Source: Lacinutrix venerupis (lineage in GTDB: Bacteria; Bacteroidota; Bacteroidia; Flavobacteriales; Flavobacteriaceae). From it: a stretch of DNA of 64,000 nucleotides. The position numbers and the translations under genes are program-made. Shown here one piece after another: positions 31,241 to 37,669 of the stretch. The notes beneath the pieces were generated by a model. That model was not told where the DNA came from. It saw only the letters and a program-made list of their open reading frames with translations, and did no database searches. Each line of letters opens with the position of its first letter. The stretch's first letter is position 1. The DNA lies in the NCBI RefSeq assembly GCF_003663945.1, contig NZ_RCCH01000007.1, positions 124,001 to 188,000 on the forward strand, read 5' to 3'.

Positions 31241-31990
31241 CCATTCCATATTTGGATAGGTACGTTGCATATATTGTAAATCGGTTAATAAATATCCCAA
31301 ATGCTCTGTATGAATACCTTGTTTACCTCCTTTTTGAAACCATTTAGATTCTGGTGTTTCTAAGGTTGCTTCGCTTAAAACAGCTTCTACTTTCTCGTAG
31401 TATGCTTTTTTTAAAGTGGTAACATCTACTCCAATTCCTTCTGCAACCATTGCTTTATCTGCTTCTGTTTGATGAAATAATTCATCTGTGTACGTCCACA
31501 AATCATTTATAGCTTCTTGCATTTTGGCTTTACTTTCTGAAGTTCCATCTCCTAGACGCTTTAACCAATCGGTAGAAAAACGTTGATGATAGCTTACTTC
31601 TTTTAGCGACTTTGTTGCAATTGCTGAAAGCGTTAAATCCTTACTTTTTTCTAATTGAGTTAAAAAGAGAAAGTGATACACATCGAACAAAAACTGACGT
31701 GCGATAGTATATGCAAAATTGGTATTTGGTTGTTCTACCAATAACACGTTTACATATTCTCTTTCTTTACGAAGCATTGCAATATCATCTTCCGTTCGCT
31801 TATCTCCAGCAATTTTTGCTGCATATTGATAATAGCTTCGTACTTGACCGAATAAATCTAGTGAAATATTTGTACAGGCAATATCTGTTTCTAAGCTTGG
31901 TCCGTGACCTGTTAACTCTCCTAGTCTTTGACCGAGAATAAGACTGTTGTCTGCTATGCCTAATATATAATTGTATAAATTCTGATTCAT
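31238..31990 (-). CDS. paaC: Phenylacetyl-CoA epoxidase subunit PaaC
   Basis: 250 residues. Structural ferritin-like subunit of the epoxidase; it pairs with PaaA. Motifs: LILGQRLGELTGHGPSLETD, RQFLFDVYHF, SYHQRFSTDWLKRLGDGT, and the end KGGKQGIHTEHLGYLLTDLQ. The order on the minus strand, paaA-paaB-paaC-paaD, is the classic one. Confidence 0.95.
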   Translation of the reverse strand: MNQNLYNYILGIADNSLILGQRLGELTGHGPSLETDIACTNISLDLFGQVRSYYQYAAKIAGDKRTEDDIAMLRKEREYVNVLLVEQPNTNFAYTIARQFLFDVYHFLFLTQLEKSKDLTLSAIATKSLKEVSYHQRFSTDWLKRLGDGTSESKAKMQEAINDLWTYTDELFHQTEADKAMVAEGIGVDVTTLKKAYYEKVEAVLSEATLETPESKWFQKGGKQGIHTEHLGYLLTDLQYMQRTYPNMEW

Positions 31991-32000
31991 AGTTTCCTAA

Positions 32001-32031
32001 ATGAGATTCCTGCCTACGCAGGAATTTGTTA
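32001..32031. repeat. Short palindrome at the paaB stop codon
   Basis: ATGAGATTCCTGCCTACGCA, then GGAATTTGTTA; it ends in the paaB stop codon (32029-32031). Confidence 0.85.
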
Positions 32032-32316
32032 CATATGTTTTACTTCGTCTGGTAAATCGTAAAATGTTGGATGACGATATACTTTATCTTGAGCAGGTTC
32101 AAACATTTCACCATTATTCTCAGGATTGGATGCTGTAATATGCTTAGATTCTACCACCCAAATACTTACACCTTCGCTTCTTCTAGTGTAGACATCTCTT
32201 GCGTTTTCTAATGCCATTTCCTCATCTGCTGCGTGTAAACTTCCGCAGTGACGATGTTCTAATCCGTTTTTACTTCTTACGAAGACTTCCCATAAGGGCC
32301 AATTTTTTGTTGACAT
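32029..32316 (-). CDS. paaB: Phenylacetyl-CoA epoxidase subunit PaaB
   Basis: 95 residues. Small bridging subunit of the epoxidase; motifs WPLWEVFVRSKNGLEHRHCG, SLHAADEEMALENARDVYTRR and the IWVVESKHI segment are diagnostic. The gene is separated from paaA by 280 bases of repeats and hairpins, an unusual gap for subunits of one complex. Confidence 0.95.
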   Translation of the reverse strand: MSTKNWPLWEVFVRSKNGLEHRHCGSLHAADEEMALENARDVYTRRSEGVSIWVVESKHITASNPENNGEMFEPAQDKVYRHPTFYDLPDEVKHM

Positions 32317-32324
32317 AATTTTTA

Positions 32325-32347
32325 ATGCCTGTAAAAACAGGTATCTT
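32325..32347. repeat. Short palindrome before paaB
   Basis: ATGCCTGTAAAAACAGG, then TATCTT: stem CCTGT/ACAGG, eight bases upstream of the paaB ATG. Confidence 0.8.
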
Positions 32348-32385
32348 ATTAATTATATTTATATTTTCTTTTTTCTTTATGTTCA

Positions 32386-32522
32386 TTTTGTCTTGAAACA
32401 AAACGAACCAAAAGTTCAAGTTGAAATTAGGAATTTTTAAAACTTCTTTTAGAGTTTTAAAACCTCAAAATGAAATCTAAATTTTTTCCAAGGCTTCAAA
32501 AATTCTTAACGATTTCATTTTG
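32386..32522. repeat. Three consecutive hairpins between paaA and paaB
   Basis: The paaA-paaB gap (32317-32596) has no gene. It holds TTTTGT/ACAAAA (32386-32403), a perfect 10-bp inverted repeat TTTTAAAACT/AGTTTTAAAA (32435-32462, loop 8), and a perfect 12-bp inverted repeat CAAAATGAAATC/GATTTCATTTTG (32466-32477 and 32511-32522) with a partly complementary interior. The last stem is long enough to act on the paa transcript. Confidence 0.65.
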
Positions 32523-32596
32523 TTATTCTGCATTTCAACGTGGTGATTATTTGCTAACTGATTTTTAAATCAAAAGTCATTGACTATTTAACTTTA

Positions 32597-33553
32597 TTAA
32601 ACCGCCTTCTTCTCTTTTCTATCTTGTTTCTTTTCGGCATGTGCCATTGCTGCGTCACGAACCCATGCTCCATTTTCCCATGCATTTACTCTTGCTTTCA
32701 TGCGTTCCTTATTCATTGGTCCATGACCTTTTACAACTTGCCAAAACTCGTCCCAATCGATTTCTCCAAAGTCATAACTTTGGCGTTCTTCATTCCATTT
32801 TAAATCTGGATCTGGAATGGTTAAACCTATTAATTCTGCTTGTGGAACGGTTTGATCTATAAATTGCTGACGTAAATCGTCGTTAGACTTACGTTTTAGT
32901 TTCCATTTCATAGATTGTTCTGTATGAATTGACTCTGCATCTGTTGGACCTAACATCATTAAACTTGGCCACCACCAACGGTTTAATGCATCTTGTGCCA
33001 TTTCCTTTTGTTCTAGTGTACCATTTGCCAACTTTATCATGATTTCGTAACCTTGACGTTGGTGAAAACTTTCTTCTTTACATACACGAATCATTGCTCT
33101 TGCGTATGGTCCATAAGAAGTATTACATAATGGCACTTGATTGATTATTGCTGCGCCATCTACTAACCATCCTATAGCTCCCATATCTGCCCATGTTACT
33201 GTTGGGTAGTTAAAAATAGACGAATATTTTGCTTTACCTGTATGTAATTGCTCGTACATTTCTTCGCGAGAAATACCAAGCGTTTCGGTTGCTGAGTATA
33301 GATATAGTCCATGTCCTGCTTCGTCTTGTACTTTTGCTAACAATGCAACTTTACGACGTAACGATGGCGCACGAGTTATCCAGTTACCTTCTGGAAGCAT
33401 ACCTACAATCTCGGAATGTGCGTGTTGCGACATTTGCCTAATATGTGTTTTACGGTATTTTTCTGGCATCCAGTCTTTTGGTTCGATTTTCTCGTCTCTT
33501 GCGATACGTGCTTCGAATTGTTCTTCTAAACTTTTTATTTGTTCTTCACTCAT
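32597..33553 (-). CDS. paaA: Phenylacetyl-CoA epoxidase catalytic subunit PaaA
   Basis: 318 residues. Di-iron ferritin-like oxygenase subunit that epoxidises the ring of phenylacetyl-CoA. The metal-binding helices show [27 protein letters not shown] (ExxH) and [13 protein letters not shown] (ExxH). The [21 protein letters not shown] segment is typical of PaaA. Codon use is slightly richer in GC than in flanking core genes, as judged by eye. Confidence 0.96.
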   Translation of the reverse strand: MSEEQIKSLEEQFEARIARDEKIEPKDWMPEKYRKTHIRQMSQHAHSEIVGMLPEGNWITRAPSLRRKVALLAKVQDEAGHGLYLYSATETLGISREEMYEQLHTGKAKYSSIFNYPTVTWADMGAIGWLVDGAAIINQVPLCNTSYGPYARAMIRVCKEESFHQRQGYEIMIKLANGTLEQKEMAQDALNRWWWPSLMMLGPTDAESIHTEQSMKWKLKRKSNDDLRQQFIDQTVPQAELIGLTIPDPDLKWNEERQSYDFGEIDWDEFWQVVKGHGPMNKERMKARVNAWENGAWVRDAAMAHAEKKQDRKEKKAV

Positions 33554-33559
33554 CTTTCT

Positions 33560-33643
33560 AAGCTTTTAACTATTAGCTTTTGGCTTTTAGCTTGTTGAAC
33601 TTCTTTTTTATTAGCTGTTGGCTGTTGGCCTTTTGCTGTTAGC
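33560..33643. repeat. Low-complexity TTAGC/TTGGC repeats
   Basis: Repeated units such as AGCTTTTGGCTTTTAGC and TTAGCTGTTGGCTGTTGGC between paaE and paaA. No gene. This type of irregular tandem repeat is known from Bacteroidota intergenic DNA. Confidence 0.6.
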
Positions 33644-33717
33644 GCGTTAAGGATGGAGCAATTGTTGGAGCTCATCTTTGATAGCGACTTGCGAGAGCCT
33701 GACCCTTTGGGTAACGC
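33644..33717 (+). repeat. Small element with GCGTTA...TAACGC ends, copy 3
   Basis: 74 bases between paaE and paaA: GCGTTAAGGATGGAGCA ... GCGACTTGCGAGAGCC, TGACCCTTTGGGTAACGC. It lacks the internal poly-T/poly-A hairpin of copies 1 and 2. Confidence 0.65.
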
Positions 33718-33730
33718 CAAAATTATTATT

Positions 33731-33760
33731 TGAGATTCCTGCTTTCGCAGGAATTTGTTA
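33731..33760. repeat. Short palindrome at the paaE stop codon
   Basis: TGAGATTCCTGCTTTCGCAG, then GAATTTGTTA; it ends in the paaE stop codon (33758-33760). Confidence 0.85.
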
Positions 33761-34831
33761 GACGTCGAAATCGACGACTACTTTATCTGTTGTTGGTACT
33801 GCTTGACAGCTTAGCACCAAGTTTTGCGCGACTTCTTTATCGTCTAGCGCATAATTTATTTTCATTTCTACTGTTCCTTCTACGACTTCGCATTTACAGG
33901 TGCTGCAAACACCAGCTTTACAGGCGAATGGCAAATCGGCTCCTGCGCCTAAGGCTGCATCGAGAATATTATCGTACTCTTTGGTCATAGTGAAAGCGAA
34001 TTCTTTTCCGCCATCGACTATGGTTACTTGTGTTCCTTCTACGTTTTGTTGTGCTAGACGCTCGGCTCTTTTAATATCTTCGTCTGAAAGACCTGTTACG
34101 AATAGCTCGAAATGCACGAGTTCTTTTGGTAATCCTGAGTTTATTAAATAGTCGCTTACGTAGTGTACCATTTTTTCTGGTCCGCAAAGGAAAACTTCGC
34201 TGGTGTCTGGAATATCGATGAATGTTTTGGTAAGGATTTGCATTTTTTCATCATCAAATCTACCATTAAACAACTCGATATCGCGACGCTCTTTAGTTAA
34301 GAAATAATAGATTTCTAGTCTGCCAAAGTATTTGTTACGAAGTTGCTCTAAGGCTTCTTTAAAGATAATTGATTTTGCAGTTTTATTTACATAAAACAAT
34401 TTACATGTTGCATTAGGCTCTGCCGATAAATGTGCTTTTAACATGGAAAGCACTGGTGTTATACCACTTCCTGCTGCAAAAAACAGATAGTTTTTTGAGG
34501 CTTCCGGCTGTACTTCTACTCCAAATGTACCGCTTGGCACCATAACTTCAAGCTCGTCTCCTGCTTTTAAATTTTCGTTTACATATGTTGAAAATTTACC
34601 TCCCGAAATTAGCTTTACTGCAACTTGCCACTGGTTATCGTTTGGTGAAGAGCATAACGAATAGGAACGACGAACATCTTCGCCATTAATATCTGCTTTT
34701 AGTGTTAAATGCTGACCTTGACGGAATTTAAATTCGCTTTTTAAATCATCTGGAACAGCGAAAGAAACAACCGAAGTATCGTCTGTTTCCTTATATATAT
34801 CTTGTATTTTAAGTGTATAGAATTGTGCCAT
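33758..34831 (-). CDS. paaE: Phenylacetyl-CoA epoxidase reductase PaaE
   Basis: 357 residues. Supplies electrons from NADPH to PaaA. An FAD-binding domain (about 5-105: RRSYSLCSSPND), an NAD(P)-binding domain (about 110-235: FFAAGSGITPVLSML, FLCGPEKM) and a C-terminal 2Fe-2S ferredoxin domain (about 265-357) with cluster ligands Cys304, Cys309, Cys312 and Cys342. Here paaE precedes paaA, whereas many clusters place it after paaD. It is the first structural gene after the regulated promoter. Confidence 0.95.
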   Translation of the reverse strand: MAQFYTLKIQDIYKETDDTSVVSFAVPDDLKSEFKFRQGQHLTLKADINGEDVRRSYSLCSSPNDNQWQVAVKLISGGKFSTYVNENLKAGDELEVMVPSGTFGVEVQPEASKNYLFFAAGSGITPVLSMLKAHLSAEPNATCKLFYVNKTAKSIIFKEALEQLRNKYFGRLEIYYFLTKERRDIELFNGRFDDEKMQILTKTFIDIPDTSEVFLCGPEKMVHYVSDYLINSGLPKELVHFELFVTGLSDEDIKRAERLAQQNVEGTQVTIVDGGKEFAFTMTKEYDNILDAALGAGADLPFACKAGVCSTCKCEVVEGTVEMKINYALDDKEVAQNLVLSCQAVPTTDKVVVDFDV

Positions 34832-34851
34832 TATTATTTTTTAACCCTCAA

Positions 34852-34867
34852 ACTAACACTTGTTAGT
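34852..34867. promoter_or_regulatory. Candidate PaaR operator upstream of paaE
   Basis: ACTAACACTTGTTAGT is a perfect inverted repeat with 7-bp arms and 2-base spacing. Its core CTAACACTTGTTAG differs from the Thermus PaaR consensus CNAACGNNCGTTNG (recalled from the literature) only at the two G/C positions flanking the spacer. It lies 8 bases after the -7 box and 20 bases before the paaE ATG, where a repressor would block transcription. Confidence 0.65.
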
Positions 34868-34875
34868 TAGCGTTA

Positions 34876-34883
34876 CAAAGTTA
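34876..34883 (-). promoter_or_regulatory. -7 promoter element of the paa operon
   Basis: TAACTTTG on the minus strand matches TAnnTTTG, 44 bases before the paaE ATG and next to the palindromic operator. No clear TTG at -33. Confidence 0.55.
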
Positions 34884-34899
34884 AGAAATAATTTGATAC

Positions 34900-35469
34900 C
34901 TAAATGTTAATTCCGTGAATGAGTACTTTATTTAAATTATTTGCTAAATCGTTTACGTTAAGTTCTTCTTTTTTAGGAATCCAAATGTAAAGTGATCGTA
35001 ATGTGGTAAGCATTGAAAACATTATTATTTCTGGATTTACTTCTTTAAGCTCTGACGATTCTATGCCTTGCTGTATAATAGAAAGAAAATCTTTTTCGTA
35101 ATTATCTCTTAAACTTAAATAATAGTTTAATTGTGTTTCTAAATGCATCCAATCGTTATTTAAGGATGCCATACCATAAATGTTTTCGCTCGCAATTTTA
35201 ACGTGTAAAGCTACAATTTGCTTTAGTTTCTCTATGCATGATAGTTTAGAATCTTGCACTAACTTCATACCTTGCGTAAACTCTTCGGCTATTGATATTA
35301 TAATAGTATTTAAAATATCTTGTTTAGAGTTAATATGATTGTAAAGACTTGCCGCTTTTATTCCCATAGCGGTTGCCAAATCCCTCATAGTAACCGCACT
35401 GTATCCTTTTTCTTTAAACAGTTTTGCTGCTACCCTAATAATTTCTTCTTTACGCGTTTCTTGTTTCAA
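34900..35469 (-). CDS. paaR: TetR-family regulator, probable PaaR
   Basis: About 189 residues. An N-terminal TetR helix-turn-helix (EEIIRVAAKLFKEKGYSAVT, then MRDLATAMGIKAASLYNHI) and a ligand-binding C-terminal part. No ATG precedes the HTH, so translation must begin at a TTG: either 35469 (chosen, giving the compact N-terminus usual in the family) or 35505. Position before paaE and the PaaR-like palindrome downstream indicate repression of the paa operon, relieved by phenylacetyl-CoA as in other PaaR proteins. The effector is inferred. Confidence 0.85.
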   Translation of the reverse strand: MKQETRKEEIIRVAAKLFKEKGYSAVTMRDLATAMGIKAASLYNHINSKQDILNTIIISIAEEFTQGMKLVQDSKLSCIEKLKQIVALHVKIASENIYGMASLNNDWMHLETQLNYYLSLRDNYEKDFLSIIQQGIESSELKEVNPEIIMFSMLTTLRSLYIWIPKKEELNVNDLANNLNKVLIHGINI

Positions 35470-35516
35470 GTCTTTATTGTATTTAATTATTGTAAATTTA
35501 TACAAAAAGAAAGACT

Positions 35517-35822
35517 ATGGGATTTTTAGATTTTATTTTTGGAGCAAAAAAACGACAAGTTGAAACATATTTAAATAATGGCGCAGTAATTTTAGATGTA
35601 AGAACACAACGCGAATGGAATAAAGGCCATATCGAAAATGCTGTACACATACCAATAGACGAGTTAAACAATCGTGTTGATGAAGTTAAAGCTTTAAACA
35701 AACCAGTTATTGCTTGTTGTGAAAGTGGAGTTCGTTCTGCAAAAGCCGCAAAATTTCTAAACTTAAATAATATTAGTGCTATAAATGGTGGTGGTTGGAT
35801 TGGCTTAAAAAAGAAACTATAA
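35517..35822 (+). CDS. Single-domain rhodanese-like protein
   Basis: 101 residues. Rhodanese fold: VILDVRTQREWNKGHIENAVHIP and the active-site loop CCESGVRSAKAA, with Cys68 as the expected sulfur carrier. The C-terminal GGGWIGLKKKL fits small bacterial rhodaneses. It probably acts in sulfur transfer or cyanide detoxification. It is divergent from paaR, so the two share a very short promoter region. Confidence 0.9.
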   Translation: MGFLDFIFGAKKRQVETYLNNGAVILDVRTQREWNKGHIENAVHIPIDELNNRVDEVKALNKPVIACCESGVRSAKAAKFLNLNNISAINGGGWIGLKKKL

Positions 35823-36432
35823 TTTTAAACCTTGAAGCTCTTCAACTGCTTCTATTGTATTTTGATTATACTGTAATGTCCAACCTAAAGAATTGGTAAG
35901 AATATAAAATTTAGCCAACTCACTTATTAATCTATTTTTGGTGTTAGATTTTAAATCTGAAGCTTCAATTTTTTGCATTAATTGTTGGTTTACCGTTTGT
36001 TTAATAGCATTATAATCTTTGGCTTCAAACGGATTTAAAAAATCGGCCTGAATATCATAATATTCAAAATCTGGACTAATTTTTATTTCTTCTTCTGGAA
36101 TATTTAAAATGGAAAGTGTTTTTGTGCTTTCATCTATTTTATATTCAATTTTACTTAAATCGTAAGCTATAGTTACATCTGCATTAACCACAACTAATGC
36201 TTTTTTTTTCTACAGAAATTAAATTTCCAAATAAATCTTTTGAATTATTATAATTAAAAACCTGACTAAAATGACCTTCGGTCACTACAAGTTTACCTAC
36301 ATTTTTAAGCGACTCTTGAATTAAAGCAGAATGCTCTTGAAGTATAATTTTATCATTTTTTTTATCACTACAGTACTTAAAACTAAAGAGTATTATTAAG
36401 GTTATAACTACTCCAAAAAGTATTTTTCTCAT
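35817..36432 (-). pseudogene. DUF4230-like gene with a frameshift in an A9 tract
   Basis: Two overlapping frames form one protein. The first part (36184-36432, N-terminal membrane anchor FGVVITLIILFSF, then VGKLVVTEGHFSQVFNYNN) ends in EKKSISCG. The second (from 36191 down to 35817) continues VNADVTIAYDLSKIEYKI to GWTLQYNQNTIEAVEEL. On the minus strand the junction is GTAG, nine A, then GC (36201-36209). Eight A would join the frames as EKKALVVVNADV and give about 204 residues. The family is membrane-anchored and of unknown function. The cause may be sequencing error, mutation, or slippage on the homopolymer. Confidence 0.8.
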
Positions 36433-36489
36433 ATATCTAATTTAGTGAAAAATTAATTTACAAGTAATAAATCGATATTTAAAAAAAAA

Positions 36490-36526
36490 CATCAGTACAC
36501 AAGTTTTTAATACTTGAATACTGATG
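36490..36526 (-). terminator. Hairpin and T run downstream of the GSCFA gene
   Basis: The stem CATCAGTA/TACTGATG has a 2-base internal loop and an inner CAAGT/ACTTG stem. On the minus strand it is followed by nine T. It lies about 165 bases after the GSCFA stop, so it leaves a long 3' untranslated region or ends a separate small RNA. The gap 36433-36693 holds no gene that I can see. Confidence 0.65.
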
Positions 36527-36623
36527 CTTGGGAATAGAGTTGATTAATAGCAAAACCAATTTAAGCTTAATTATTCTAAGTTCTTTTTTTATTCGATAAA
36601 ATTAACAAAAAACTGTTTAAATG

Positions 36624-36631
36624 TATATTTG
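36624..36631 (+). promoter_or_regulatory. Orphan plus-strand -7 element
   Basis: TATATTTG matches TAnnTTTG but no plus-strand gene follows; only a 10-codon ATG frame (36670-36702) is downstream. It may be chance. Confidence 0.2.
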
Positions 36632-36693
36632 ACAGAAAATTCATCAAAAAAATACTAACATCATAAAGAATGAAGCTCAAAGCTGAATTCTGT

Positions 36694-37638
36694 TTAAAAT
36701 AAAATATGAGAGAATCGAGTTGTTAAAGATTCTTTTTTAATATCTAAGTTTAACAAAAACTCTTTATGAGCTTGAGAATTGTTATTAAATGGTTTATGCT
36801 GAAGTCCTTTTTGCACAACATCAACTTCCTTCATGATTTGAAGTGCATCCAAATTTACCCAAACTTCTATAAATTTTTGCCATATATATTTAATAGCAGT
36901 AGTATTAGGATGCAACATATCGTCTTTATAAAAACGATAATCGCGAAGCTCATCCATCATAATTTCATAAGAAGGAAAATATAAAGTTTCTGCATTTAAA
37001 ACTTGATGTGTAGCAGAAATTAAATGCGATTTACTTTGCATATTTTCTACAAAACCATCCTTTATATGCCTTACCGGAGAAACCGTAAAAATTACTTTTG
37101 CTGTTTTATTAACCGCTCTAATTTTAGTTATGCAATTTTGAAGACTTTTCTTTACACTCTCAATCGATAATAAGTTTTTTTCAAATGCTTTTTGAGGCAC
37201 TTTATGGCAATTAGCAACAATTTTATTTTCTTCTACTAAATTATAAACCCAAGCTGTACCTAAGGTAATTATAATATGTGTTGACTCTAAAATACTTTTT
37301 TGAAGTAATTGAAGTTGTGTATTTAAATCTTTAAGCAAATCTTCTTTTGAAGCATTACTTAATACCGAATGTGCATCGAAACAATGCCATTGTTCGTTGT
37401 GATAAAAAACGTCGTTATCTAAATATTTTTTTTGCTGAAGAGCTCTTGATATTACTGTTTCTATAGCTTTAGGATGAAACAAAATACCAAAAGGATTTGA
37501 AATACTTTGAAATTTAAAATACTCTAATTTATTACCTATATTTTCTGAAAAACAAGAACCCAAAAGCAAGAGTTTTGAATTATAATCTATAAGATTATGC
37601 TCTTGCTTTTTAAGTTTTATGTTTGTTTGTAATTTCAT
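36694..37638 (-). CDS. GSCFA-domain protein
   Basis: 314 residues. The N-terminal KLLLLGSCFSENIGNKL motif names the family. FNPFG-like ISNPFGILFHP, TLGTAWVY, FTVSPVRHIKDG and DDMLHPN follow, a pattern like SGNH hydrolases with a late Asp-x-x-His. No signal peptide. It is widespread in Bacteroidota but uncharacterised. It lies 31 bases after alaS in the same direction and may be co-transcribed. Confidence 0.88.
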   Translation of the reverse strand: MKLQTNIKLKKQEHNLIDYNSKLLLLGSCFSENIGNKLEYFKFQSISNPFGILFHPKAIETVISRALQQKKYLDNDVFYHNEQWHCFDAHSVLSNASKEDLLKDLNTQLQLLQKSILESTHIIITLGTAWVYNLVEENKIVANCHKVPQKAFEKNLLSIESVKKSLQNCITKIRAVNKTAKVIFTVSPVRHIKDGFVENMQSKSHLISATHQVLNAETLYFPSYEIMMDELRDYRFYKDDMLHPNTTAIKYIWQKFIEVWVNLDALQIMKEVDVVQKGLQHKPFNNNSQAHKEFLLNLDIKKESLTTRFSHILF

Positions 37639-37669
37639 TTATAAGCTAATTCTCAAATACAAAATTGTA

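Noticed and set aside
17504-33760. CRISPR array
   Set aside because: The palindromes are spread over 16 kb at gene junctions with no regular spacer length and no cas genes.
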